DNA from: Anaerotardibacter muris
Lineage (GTDB): Bacteria; Actinomycetota; Coriobacteriia; Coriobacteriales; Eggerthellaceae
DNA length: 64,000 nt
Reading direction: 5' to 3'
Assembly: GCF_943192915.1 (NCBI RefSeq)
Contig: NZ_CALPCD010000002.1
Location: 1 to 64,000, forward strand
Shown here: one piece after another, positions 54,075 to 62,679 of the stretch
Layout: every line of letters begins with the position of its first letter
Numbering within the stretch: the stretch's first letter is position 1
Notes under the pieces: model-generated
Databases searched by the model: none
The model's input: the letters and a program-made list of their open reading frames with translations, nothing else
Told to the model about the DNA's origin: nothing
Program-made: the position numbers and the translations under genes

Positions 54075-54671
54075 ATGACTTCTCGTACCGCCACCATCAC
54101 GCGCACGACCAAAGAGACCGATGTGACCATCGCACTCAACATCGATGGCGCAGGCTCGACCTCCATCGATACGGGTATTCCGTTCTTCGATCATATGCTC
54201 GATGCATTCGGCCGCCATGGCCTGTTCGATCTGGACGTGAAGGCGAAGGGCGACTTGGAAGTTGATGCGCACCATACCGTTGAAGATGTAGGCATCGTGC
54301 TGGGCCAGGCGTTCGCTGAAGCCATGGGTGCGAAACGTGGCATCACCCGTTTCGCATCCCAGGCGCTTCCCATGGACGAGGCGCTGGTGATGGCCGCTAT
54401 CGATATATCCGGGCGCGGTCAGATGCATTTCGACGTGCTCGTTCCACCCGCTATGATGGGCCTGTTCGACTCATCGCTCGCTAAGGAGTTCTTCATAGCT
54501 TTCGCTACCAACGCAGGCATCACGCTGCACGTGGTCTCTTTCAAGGGAGAGAATGCTCATCACTTGATAGAAGCCGCCTTCAAAGCAACTGGTCGCGTAC
54601 TGCGCAGTGCGCTCGAGATCGATCCGCGCGCAGCCGATCAACTGCCCAGCACCAAAGGGTCGCTTGCATGA
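54075..54671 (+). CDS. hisB: Imidazoleglycerol-phosphate dehydratase
   Basis: A 198-aa monofunctional enzyme. The duplicated metal-binding motif reads FFDHMLDAFGRHG and DAHHTVEDVGI in the first half and HHLIEAAFKATGRVL in the second. No phosphatase domain is attached. GAAGGA precedes the ATG. The stop overlaps hisH by 4 bases. Confidence 0.95.
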   Translation: MTSRTATITRTTKETDVTIALNIDGAGSTSIDTGIPFFDHMLDAFGRHGLFDLDVKAKGDLEVDAHHTVEDVGIVLGQAFAEAMGAKRGITRFASQALPMDEALVMAAIDISGRGQMHFDVLVPPAMMGLFDSSLAKEFFIAFATNAGITLHVVSFKGENAHHLIEAAFKATGRVLRSALEIDPRAADQLPSTKGSLA

Positions 54672-55318
54672 TAGCCGTCGTTGACTACTGCAAAGGCAAT
54701 CTGAAGAGCGTTGAACGCGGTCTGCAAGGGGTGGGTGCCGATGCACGCATCACCGATGATCCGCGCACGATCCGAAAAGCCGATGCTATCGTGCTGCCTG
54801 GTGTAGGCTCATTCGCCGATGCTGCTCGCACCATGGCTGAAACAGGTCAGATGGACGCTATTCGTGAAGCCATCGCCCAGGGCAAGCCTTTCTTGGGGAT
54901 CTGCCTGGGAGAGCACCTGCTCTTTGCAGGCGGCACCGAACATGCAGGCAGCGAAGGCGCGGTACCGGGCCTGGGCCTGATCGAGGGGATCGCTGATAAG
55001 ATGCCTGCTACGGATGCGCAAGGCAATTCGTACAAGATTCCCCACGTAGGCTGGAATTCAATCGAGTTCGTTGATGCAGCCTGCCCGCTCTTCGAAGGCA
55101 TCCCTGATGGCGAATACTTCTATTTCACCCACAGTTATTGCGCACCCAAAAGTACCGCGACCGTGGCCACTACCACGCATTCGGTCACGTTCCCCTCGGT
55201 CGTCCAAGTAGGCGACCGCGTCTTCGGTGTGCAATTCCATCCCGAAAAATCGTCTACGGCAGGCGCTCAAGTGCTCGCGAATTTCGTAGCATTGGCCAAG
55301 AGCAAGACCGCAAGGTAG
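54668..55318 (+). CDS. hisH: Imidazole glycerol phosphate synthase, glutaminase subunit
   Basis: A 216-aa class I glutaminase. The nucleophile Cys is in FLGICLGEHLLF (GEH where GMQ is usual), and the His-Glu pair is in GVQFHPEKSS. It pairs with HisF. The ATGA overlap with hisB shows coupling. Confidence 0.95.
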   Translation: MIAVVDYCKGNLKSVERGLQGVGADARITDDPRTIRKADAIVLPGVGSFADAARTMAETGQMDAIREAIAQGKPFLGICLGEHLLFAGGTEHAGSEGAVPGLGLIEGIADKMPATDAQGNSYKIPHVGWNSIEFVDAACPLFEGIPDGEYFYFTHSYCAPKSTATVATTTHSVTFPSVVQVGDRVFGVQFHPEKSSTAGAQVLANFVALAKSKTAR

Positions 55319-55351
55319 GGTACGCCCTTCCTTGTTCAGTAAGGAGCAATC

Positions 55352-56143
55352 ATGCAGCTACTTCCCGCGATCGACATCCTCGACGGTAAGGTGGTGCGTC
55401 TAGCAAAAGGCGACTACAACGCCGTGACCGTATACAACGAAAGCCCTATCGACCAGGCGAAAGCCTTTGAAGACATGGGTGTTGAATGGTTGCATGTGGT
55501 CGATCTGGATGGTGCGCGCACGGGAAACCCTTCCAACCTGCCCATCATCGAAGACATTCTGGCAAAGACCATGTTGAAAGTGGAAATGGGTGGTGGGATC
55601 CGCACCATGGACACGCTCCAACGCATCTGGGATGCAGGTGTATCGCGCGTGGTCCTGGGCACATCGCTCATCAGCGATCTTGATTTCGCGCGTGATGCTA
55701 TTGCGAAGTTCCCCACTATGCTCACTGCAGGTATCGATGCACGCAATGGTGAAGTGTCGGTCGACGGCTGGAACAATGGCAGCGGCATTGCAGCTGAAGA
55801 ACTGGTAGCCAAAATGCGCGATCTTGGTTTCAAGCATATGGTCTATACGGATATCAGCAAGGATGGCATGCAGACAGGACTTGATGTGGATGTCTACGTT
55901 CACTTGGCCAATATCTTCGGGAATCCCGTCATCGCATCAGGCGGCGTGGCAAGCGTAGCTGACATCGAACGCCTTGCTCCTGTGGCCGCGAGCATCGAAG
56001 GTGTTATCACGGGCCGCGCAGTCTACGAAGGAACGCTCGACGTTCCTGAAGCATTAGCTCTATGCGAAGCTGCCACCAAACGCGCGATGGCCGAAGGCAT
56101 CAAGCCTTGCTCGAAGGAATGCGGAGCCTGCGATGCTAACTAA
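55352..56143 (+). CDS. hisA: ProFAR isomerase
   Basis: A 263-aa TIM barrel, slightly long because of a C-terminal Cys-containing tail ([11 protein letters not shown]). The catalytic Asp pair is in [15 protein letters not shown] and [18 protein letters not shown] precedes the ATG. It overlaps hisF by 11 bases. Confidence 0.95.
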   Translation: MQLLPAIDILDGKVVRLAKGDYNAVTVYNESPIDQAKAFEDMGVEWLHVVDLDGARTGNPSNLPIIEDILAKTMLKVEMGGGIRTMDTLQRIWDAGVSRVVLGTSLISDLDFARDAIAKFPTMLTAGIDARNGEVSVDGWNNGSGIAAEELVAKMRDLGFKHMVYTDISKDGMQTGLDVDVYVHLANIFGNPVIASGGVASVADIERLAPVAASIEGVITGRAVYEGTLDVPEALALCEAATKRAMAEGIKPCSKECGACDAN

Positions 56144-56897
56144 ACGCGTCATCCCCTGCATGGATGTGAAAGATGGTCGCGTCGTCAAGGGCGTGAACTT
56201 CGTGAACCTGCGCGATGCAGGCGATCCTATCGAGCTGGCTCAACGCTACGACGAACAGAAGGCTGATGAGGTCATCTTCCTGGATATCACCGCAACCAGC
56301 GACGGTCGCGCTACCACCATAGATATGGCTTCACGCGCAAGCGAAGAGCTGCACCTTCCCTATTGCGTGGGAGGCGGCTTCCGCAGCGTTGCCGACATCC
56401 GCACGATGATCGCCGCTGGAGCCGACAAGGTCTCTGTCAATTCCGCAGCCATCGCCGATCCAAGCCTGATAACTGCGGCGGCTACCGCTTTCGGCACCCA
56501 AGCGATCCTCTGTGCGATCGATGCGAAGCAGGTGCCAGGCAATCCGAACAAGTGGGAAGTCTTTGTAGCAGGTGGCCGCAAGAACACGGGCATCGATGCT
56601 ATCGAATGGGCCACTGAAGCTGCCAAGCGCGGCGCTGGCGAGATCTTATTGACCAGCATGGACCGCGATGGTAGCAAGGACGGGTTCGATCTGGCGCTCA
56701 CCCGTGCTGTTGCGCGCGCGGTGCCCATCCCAGTGATCGCATCGGGCGGCGTAGGAAAGCTCGAACACTTCGCTGAAGGTGTGATCGAAGGCGAAGCTGA
56801 TGCAGTGCTCGCGGCTTCGGTCTTCCACTTCGGCGAACTGACCATCCGCCAGGTGAAAGAATACATGGCCTCCCAAGGCATCCCCGTCCGTCTGTGA
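56133..56897 (+). CDS. hisF: Imidazole glycerol phosphate synthase, cyclase subunit
   Basis: A 254-aa TIM barrel. The catalytic Asp residues are in [15 protein letters not shown] and [17 protein letters not shown]. It closes the ring using ammonia from HisH. It starts within the end of hisA. Confidence 0.96.
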   Translation: MLTKRVIPCMDVKDGRVVKGVNFVNLRDAGDPIELAQRYDEQKADEVIFLDITATSDGRATTIDMASRASEELHLPYCVGGGFRSVADIRTMIAAGADKVSVNSAAIADPSLITAAATAFGTQAILCAIDAKQVPGNPNKWEVFVAGGRKNTGIDAIEWATEAAKRGAGEILLTSMDRDGSKDGFDLALTRAVARAVPIPVIASGGVGKLEHFAEGVIEGEADAVLAASVFHFGELTIRQVKEYMASQGIPVRL

Positions 56898-56903
56898 GCG
56901 AAT

Positions 56904-57620
56904 ATGGGGACAAGGGTACAAACCATCTTGATGACCTTGGTCTATGCTGGGTTAGCCATTAGCCTTACAGGAGTACTGTCAACCGCGCTGATCGAGAACT
57001 TCCCCCATCAGATCTTTGGTATCTCATTCTTCGCGCTGCTCATCTGCCACCTTATTCTGAATCGATTTTGGATCCGCCACTCGCTTACGGGAAGATGGGA
57101 TCTTCAGCGAGCGATCTTGATGATCGTCGATGTAGCCCTTGCAATACTATCGATCGCTCAGGTTGTGAATTGCGTCTTGCTCTCAAGCTTCTTTTGGAGC
57201 TTACTGCCTCAAGATGTCGCCTTCTTCTCGAGCAGCTTGCATATGTGCATCGGGACGTGGATCTTCGTGCTAGCAGCACTCCATCTTGGACTGAATGCCA
57301 ATGCTCTGATCGGCAACAGGTTGCACTTCCATCGCACAGGAATGGGAAAGTTGCTCAGGACGAAAGGCAATGTTGCGTTGCTGGTCGTTTGGGTGGCACT
57401 GGCAGCAGTTGGCGCATATGGCGTCTTCGAATTCTTCCAGTTGGGCATGGGGCAGTATATGCTCATGCTCGATGGCGCTCGGGTCGAAAGCGGCATTGCC
57501 TTGATCGGTCGCTTCGCCCAATATCTCTGCGTAGGGATCGCCATCGCTGAGATAACGCACTGCGTATCCGTATCTCAGCAGAACCGAAAGCGAGGCTGTT
57601 CGACGGCGCAAGAAAAGTAA
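56904..57620 (+). CDS. DUF4405-like multi-pass membrane protein
   Basis: A 238-aa protein with about five hydrophobic segments. His residues near helix starts (HQIFGISFFALLICHLIL and HMCIGTWIFVLAALHLGL) give the spacing seen in DUF4405, a family thought to bind haem like small cytochrome b subunits. That role is inferred. The ATG has no good ribosome-binding site and lies in GGGGACAAGGGTAC, which looks like the repeat ends at 1297 and 49229; an ATG at 56934 could be the real start. It follows hisF by 6 bp but is probably unrelated to histidine. Confidence 0.65.
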   Translation: MGTRVQTILMTLVYAGLAISLTGVLSTALIENFPHQIFGISFFALLICHLILNRFWIRHSLTGRWDLQRAILMIVDVALAILSIAQVVNCVLLSSFFWSLLPQDVAFFSSSLHMCIGTWIFVLAALHLGLNANALIGNRLHFHRTGMGKLLRTKGNVALLVVWVALAAVGAYGVFEFFQLGMGQYMLMLDGARVESGIALIGRFAQYLCVGIAIAEITHCVSVSQQNRKRGCSTAQEK

Positions 57621-57622
57621 GA

Positions 57623-58414
57623 CTAGACGTCTCTCGCGTTCTTCTTGAAGCTTTCGTCTAGCTTGCCAGCAGAATCTGCACCGCTTCGCCATTCTTCGCG
57701 CGAAGGCACGCATCCATCATGGAAGATCGCACCATCATCGAAGGCTTCTTCATGATGATGCATCGCATCGCAAAAAGGCTTGTTCATCGATTTACCGCAA
57801 CGACACAACGCGTAACGATTTTGCGTTTCGTACACGAAACCGTCTTGTCCGACCAGCTCGACCCCGCCGCGAACGAAGAGCGGGCCCGAGCAATTCAGCC
57901 CGACATCCTCCAAGACGATGATGCTCGGTTCGTATTCAGGCTCATACACAACGCCCGTTTCTGCGTCTTCGACAACAAGCCTTCCTGAAGGACAATGCCA
58001 TGCAGCATTGATCTGTTCCTGTTTCATCTCGCCATCGAAGGTGCCTGACATATTCCAGACCGACTTATTGTCATAATGGCAAAGGCGGACGAAAGCGCAC
58101 CTGCCATCGTCATACATCTTCAGGCCGTTACCTTCATAGACTTGTGCGCGTTCGCGATAAGACGCACGGCTGGCCGTTTCGGGGCCTTCGAATTTCGGCG
58201 ATTCGGTCATGTGGCGATAATCGCAAAACGGCATGGTCTTCGACCGACCGCATCTACAGAGCAGATAGTCCCCTTTTCCCGTTGGGATCTGCCGCATACG
58301 GCGATGCTCCAAGCACAGCTCATCCTCGCTCTTACCTACCGCATTCTGATAGAGCGGGATCCCGCCTTCGACCACATAAGCTCCGTCGGTTATGACGATC
58401 CTTTGTTTTGTCAC
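57623..58414 (-). CDS. Tandem CDGSH iron-sulfur protein
   Basis: A 263-aa protein with two CDGSH motifs: LCRCGRSKTMPFCDYRH (C53, C55, C64, H68) and, near residues 200-220, LCRCGKSMNKPFCDAMH. Each should hold a 2Fe-2S cluster with three Cys and one His. A middle region (about 90-160) with Cys in LCHYDNKSV and WHCPSGRL resembles the divergent 4Fe-4S module found between such motifs. The GTG at 58414 has AGAGGGAAA upstream, 9 bp after gatB, so it is co-transcribed with gatCAB. Confidence 0.85.
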   Translation of the reverse strand: MTKQRIVITDGAYVVEGGIPLYQNAVGKSEDELCLEHRRMRQIPTGKGDYLLCRCGRSKTMPFCDYRHMTESPKFEGPETASRASYRERAQVYEGNGLKMYDDGRCAFVRLCHYDNKSVWNMSGTFDGEMKQEQINAAWHCPSGRLVVEDAETGVVYEPEYEPSIIVLEDVGLNCSGPLFVRGGVELVGQDGFVYETQNRYALCRCGKSMNKPFCDAMHHHEEAFDDGAIFHDGCVPSREEWRSGADSAGKLDESFKKNARDV

Positions 58415-58423
58415 GGTTTCCCT

Positions 58424-59968
58424 CTAGGAATCAAGCTTCTGGGTAAGGAGTTCGTTGATGACCTTCGGGTTGCCCTGGCCCTTCATCTCCTTCATGCATT
58501 GACCAACGAAGAAACCAAGGAGTCCCGTCTTGCCGCCCTTGTATTGTTCGACCTTATCGGGGAATGCCGCAAGCACCCCATCGACAACAGCCTCGATCGC
58601 ACCAGTATCCGAAACCTGCTCCATGCCACGGTCGGCAACGATAGCCGCCGGGTCCTTGTCCTCTTCCAGGATAGCGGCGAAGACCTCTTTACCCTGCTTG
58701 GACGAGATCTTGTCCTGAGCGATCAGAGTGACCAACTCGAGCGCACGCGGGGGCGTGAGCGCGGTCTGTGCTAGATCGGTGATTTCGGGGTTCGTATTCA
58801 GATACGCTGCAACATCGTTGATGATCATATTCGCGAGCGGCTTGGCCACTTCACCTGCGCCTTGCAAGCGCATGCATTCCTCGAAGAAACGCGCAGTGGT
58901 GCGATGTTCGACCAAGTGACGTGCGTCATAAGCCGAAAGACCATAGTCTTCTTCGAAGCGCTTCGCCTTCTGATCGGGCAGTTCAGGCAGGCGCTGACGC
59001 ACCTCTTCCACGAACTCGCGTGAGATGTCGAATGGCGCCATGTCGGGCTCAGGGAACAAGCGATAGTCGTCCGCTGTTTCCTTCACACGCATCACGATAG
59101 TGCGCTTCTTGGACGGGTCCCAATGGCGTGTTTCCTGATAGATGATGCCGCCTTCTTCGAGCACTTCCGCCTGACGGCAGATCTCATATGCCAGGCCATC
59201 GTGAAGGTTCTTGAAGGAATTCATGTTCTTCAGCTCGGTCTTCGTGCCCAGCTTCGTCTCGCCACGGCGACGCAAGCTCACGTTGCCATCGCAGCGCAGC
59301 GAACCTTCCTCCATCGAACAATCTGAAATACCGATAGCCAGATAGATCTGACGAAGCTTCTGCATGAACAGGCGTGCTTCTTCAGGGGTACGCAGCTCAG
59401 GCTCGGTGACCAACTCGATGAGCGGCGTGCCGCATCGATTGTAGTCGATGAGCGAATGGGTGGCACCTGCGATACGGCCTTCCCCACCGCCAACATGCAC
59501 CATCTTGCCAGCGTCCTCTTCCATATGGATGCGTTCGATGCCAATATGCGCAACATAGCTGCCGTTTTCCTGTGCTTCCTTGAGATCCACGCGCTCTTTC
59601 GCAGCTGCACCGTCCACCTCAAGATCGAGGTGTCCACGCATGCAGAATGCCACGGGACCCTGCGTGATCTGGAAGTTCTTGGACATGTCGGGGTACATAT
59701 AATTCTTACGATAGAACATCGAGTGCTGCTCGATATCGCAATTCGTTGCCAAGCCCGCCAGCACGATCGATTCGATAGCTGCGCGATTCGGCACGGGCAG
59801 TGCACCAGGCAGGCCCAGGCAAACAGGACACGTATGCGTATTAGGGTCTGCGCCGAATTCGAGCTTGCAGCCACAGAACATCTTGGTCTCGAGCGTGGTC
59901 AATTCCGCATGGACCTCCAAGCCGATGACCGCTTCCCAATCTTGGAGCACTTCTTCGAGCTTCTTCAC
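58424..59968 (-). CDS. gatB: Asp/Glu-tRNA amidotransferase subunit B
   Basis: A 514-aa protein if started at the GTG at 59968 (another GTG at 59977 adds three residues). WEAVIGLEVHAEL, the Zn set MFCGCKLEFGADPNTHTCPVC (in part: PNTHTCPVCLG) and YYRKNY-like SMFYRKNYMYPDMSKNF are typical. The C-terminal YqeY-like tail domain is complete (FFVGQCMKEMKGQGNP). It passes ammonia from GatA to the tRNA-bound Glu or Asp. Confidence 0.95.
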   Translation of the reverse strand: MKKLEEVLQDWEAVIGLEVHAELTTLETKMFCGCKLEFGADPNTHTCPVCLGLPGALPVPNRAAIESIVLAGLATNCDIEQHSMFYRKNYMYPDMSKNFQITQGPVAFCMRGHLDLEVDGAAAKERVDLKEAQENGSYVAHIGIERIHMEEDAGKMVHVGGGEGRIAGATHSLIDYNRCGTPLIELVTEPELRTPEEARLFMQKLRQIYLAIGISDCSMEEGSLRCDGNVSLRRRGETKLGTKTELKNMNSFKNLHDGLAYEICRQAEVLEEGGIIYQETRHWDPSKKRTIVMRVKETADDYRLFPEPDMAPFDISREFVEEVRQRLPELPDQKAKRFEEDYGLSAYDARHLVEHRTTARFFEECMRLQGAGEVAKPLANMIINDVAAYLNTNPEITDLAQTALTPPRALELVTLIAQDKISSKQGKEVFAAILEEDKDPAAIVADRGMEQVSDTGAIEAVVDGVLAAFPDKVEQYKGGKTGLLGFFVGQCMKEMKGQGNPKVINELLTQKLDS

Positions 59969-59969
59969 G

Positions 59970-61472
59970 TTACTCACCAGCCTTTGCAGGATCGACCTGA
60001 GCGAATGCAGGAGCCACTGGAGCAGCACCGTAGCAACGCTCGAGCTCAGCAGCTACACGGAACATGTTCTCATCGCGGAACGCTGGGCTGATCAGCTGAG
60101 CACCGATCGGCAGCCCGCTCTCTGCACCCAAGCCTACGGGAACGCTCATACCGCCGTTGCCAGCGATATTGATGGAGATAGTGAACATATCCGAAAGATA
60201 CATGCTGGTAGGATCATTGATCTCGCCGAACTTGAATGCCGTGCGGGGGCTGACCGGTGCCAAGATGCAATCGACCTTGTGATAGGCATAAGTGTAATCT
60301 TGCGTGATCAAGGTGCGCACCTGCTGTGCGGGATAGTAGTACTTGTCGTAAACGCCCGAAGAGAGCAGATAGCTTCCTAGCATGATGCGCCTACGCGCTT
60401 CCAGACCAAAGCCGCCAGCACGAGAGAGTTCATATTGCTCGGCCAGATCTTTGCATCCCTCGACGCAATAGCCATAACGTACCGAATCGAAACGCGCCAA
60501 GTTCGAGAAAGCCTCGCACGGACCGAGCACGTAATAGGCGCTCATAGCCGCCTGCGCGTTGGGAAGTTCCACCTCGATGATCTCTGCACCTGCATCCTTG
60601 AGCTTTTGTGCAGCTTCTTCGATGCGCTCTTTCACTTCAGCATCCAAGCCTTCAGCTTCCATGAACGAAGGCACGATGCCGATACGCATGCCTTCGACGC
60701 CATCGCCCAAGTTCGCCGTGAAATCAGTGTTGATCGATTGGCTCGTGCAATCCATACGGTCCTTACCGCCCGCCACGAGCGCATTGAGCGCCAATGCGGC
60801 ATCTTCGACCGTGCGTGCAAACGGACCTACCTGGTCGAGCGAGCTGCCGAATGCCACCACGCCATAGCGTGAGACCACACCATAGGTCGGCTTCACGCCC
60901 ACAACACCGCAGAAACTAGCTGGTTGGCGGATCGATCCGCCCGTATCAGAACCGAGCGTGACCGTTGCCAACCCAGCCGCGACCGCAGCCGCAGAACCGC
61001 CCGATGAACCACCTGGCACACGCTCAAGATCCCAGGGGTTGAGCGTAGGACCAAAATACGAGGTCTCAGTCGAGGATCCAAAGGCGAATTCGTCCATGTT
61101 CAGCTTGCCCAGCGGCAGCGCACCTGCCTGCAGCACACGCTCCACGCAGGTTGCCGTATAGGGCGAAACATAGTTTTCCAGCATATGCGACGAACAGGTA
61201 GTATGCGTGCCCTCCATGTTCATGTTGTCCTTGAAGGCTACCGGCACACCTGCCAACGGGCCGAGCTCGTCGAAGGTTCCGGCCGCCAGCGCAGCATCGA
61301 CTGCCTTGGCCGCCTCAAGGGCCGCTTCAGGCGTGAATTCAAGGTAAGAATGGAGCTGTTCATCTGCTCTCGCAATATGATCGATGCTTGCCTGCGCCAC
61401 TTCAGCAGCGCTGAAATCGCCCTGCTTCAAGCCGTTTTGGATCTCGGGGGCACTCAGGGAAGTGAAGTTCAT
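59970..61472 (-). CDS. gatA: Asp/Glu-tRNA amidotransferase subunit A
   Basis: A 500-aa amidase-signature enzyme. GGSSGGSAAAVAAGL and SDTGGSIRQPASFCG hold the Ser-Ser-Lys triad with the Lys in VPVAFKDN. It releases ammonia from glutamine. The ATG at 61472 lies one base after the gatC stop. Confidence 0.96.
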   Translation of the reverse strand: MNFTSLSAPEIQNGLKQGDFSAAEVAQASIDHIARADEQLHSYLEFTPEAALEAAKAVDAALAAGTFDELGPLAGVPVAFKDNMNMEGTHTTCSSHMLENYVSPYTATCVERVLQAGALPLGKLNMDEFAFGSSTETSYFGPTLNPWDLERVPGGSSGGSAAAVAAGLATVTLGSDTGGSIRQPASFCGVVGVKPTYGVVSRYGVVAFGSSLDQVGPFARTVEDAALALNALVAGGKDRMDCTSQSINTDFTANLGDGVEGMRIGIVPSFMEAEGLDAEVKERIEEAAQKLKDAGAEIIEVELPNAQAAMSAYYVLGPCEAFSNLARFDSVRYGYCVEGCKDLAEQYELSRAGGFGLEARRRIMLGSYLLSSGVYDKYYYPAQQVRTLITQDYTYAYHKVDCILAPVSPRTAFKFGEINDPTSMYLSDMFTISINIAGNGGMSVPVGLGAESGLPIGAQLISPAFRDENMFRVAAELERCYGAAPVAPAFAQVDPAKAGE

Positions 61473-61473
61473 G

Positions 61474-61779
61474 CTATTCACCCCCACCGAGGATCGCAGG
61501 GATCAAGAAGCTGCCATCTTCTTGCTTGGGCGCATTCTCGAGCGCCACTTCTTGCGTGAAGCTGGCGCGTTCGTTGTCGGAGCGCACCACGTTCACCATG
61601 CCACCGATGGGATGGAACGTAGGCTCGACTCCTTCCAAGTCGTATTCAGTGATAGGTTTCAGGCTATCGATGATGTTGTTCAGATCAACCGTCATCGCAG
61701 CGACCTCTTCATCGGTCATACCGATGCGCACGTACGCAGCTATATTGCGTACGTCCTTTTCCGTAACGTGTTCTGTCAT
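61474..61779 (-). CDS. gatC: Asp/Glu-tRNA amidotransferase subunit C
   Basis: A 101-aa protein with the family pattern VRNIAAYVRIGMTDEEV and a C-terminal RSDN.....TQEVALENAP. It stabilises the GatA-GatB complex. First gene of gatCAB. Confidence 0.93.
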   Translation of the reverse strand: MTEHVTEKDVRNIAAYVRIGMTDEEVAAMTVDLNNIIDSLKPITEYDLEGVEPTFHPIGGMVNVVRSDNERASFTQEVALENAPKQEDGSFLIPAILGGGE

Positions 61780-62089
61780 GGGCGATCCTTTGCATGACGA
61801 GCGCTTCGCTCGAGTCTCAAATTCGTTCGATCACAACTTGCATTAGCGCTTTCAATGATAGCAAATGATGCTTTCGCGCCGATGCGTGTGAAGCGTCAGT
61901 GAACATATTTCATGAGAGCACGGAGAAATTGTAGAGACACGCGATGATCATACGGAACAAAATGGTCTCACCTGCACTTTGTTCAAAATGACCGTCCCAA
62001 GTCGAAGGCAATCCATTAGAATAGTGGATGAGCTTAGCGCTTTTGCCTATCCATTCGCTAAGCTACCTTGCAGTTGAGAGGGGCTAGAC
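61780..62089. other. Divergent promoter interval between gatC and a universal stress protein gene
   Basis: About 310 bp. It holds a likely gatC promoter (61855-61860) and a TAGAAT box at 62017-62022 that may serve the stress protein. I see no gene or repeat in it. Confidence 0.5.
61855..61860 (-). promoter_or_regulatory. -10 box of the gatCAB promoter
   Basis: Extended -10 TGCTATCAT on the minus strand, about 75 bp before gatC. No strong -35 is seen. Confidence 0.45.
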
Positions 62090-62572
62090 ATGATGAGATT
62101 CACCAACATTCTCGTACCCTATGATGGGTCCGTTCATGCCGATCGCGCACTCGATGTTGCTGGCGATTTTTTGCGCAGCAATCCCGAAGCGCGTGTCAAT
62201 GTGATCAATATCACCTACGTTGCGCTCGATGCGACCGACTTCAATCCTGATCCACCAAGCGAAGACGAACAGTACAACCTGCTTGGTTTCGAACAGTATG
62301 AAGCGGCCTTCAGTGCCGAGCAGAAAGCTGCACACCATAAGATGTGCCAGGCAGCGAAAGATATCTTGCCCGATATCGATCCTAGTCGCGTCATCTGCGA
62401 CACCATCATCCGCCCTTCGGCTGTTGAAGGCATCGAGGACTATGCGAAGCGCAACAAGTGCGACCTCATCATCATGGGTCGTCGTGGCTTGGGTGGCTTG
62501 CGCCAGTTCGTTGGTAGCGTGACCAAGGAAGTCCTCCACAAGGTCGATCTTCCCGTCATGACCGTCAAATAG
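62090..62572 (+). CDS. Universal stress protein
   Basis: A 160-aa UspA-fold protein. FTNILVPYDGSVHADRAL is N-terminal, and GRRGLGGLRQFVGSVTKEVL matches the ATP-binding signature (G-2X-G-9X-G-S). A 30-residue acidic insert (DATDFNPDPPSEDEQ) follows strand 2. It has its own terminator. It is only moderately similar to the Usp at 49.3 kb. Confidence 0.9.
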   Translation: MMRFTNILVPYDGSVHADRALDVAGDFLRSNPEARVNVINITYVALDATDFNPDPPSEDEQYNLLGFEQYEAAFSAEQKAAHHKMCQAAKDILPDIDPSRVICDTIIRPSAVEGIEDYAKRNKCDLIIMGRRGLGGLRQFVGSVTKEVLHKVDLPVMTVK

Positions 62573-62601
62573 CTCTGACCACATACCGCAGCATCATAAA
62601 G

Positions 62602-62628
62602 AAAAGCCCCGATTCGCTCGGGGCTTTT
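62602..62628 (+). terminator. Bidirectional terminator
   Basis: Perfect 11-bp stem (62602-62612 with 62618-62628) with T-runs on both sides (AAAAGCCCC / GGGGCTTTTT). It separates the convergent stress protein and DUF4012 genes. Confidence 0.85.
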
Positions 62629-62679
62629 TCATGCTGATATTCAGTCGCGAAGTGGAATGATCGCCTAGCTGCAGGCAAC

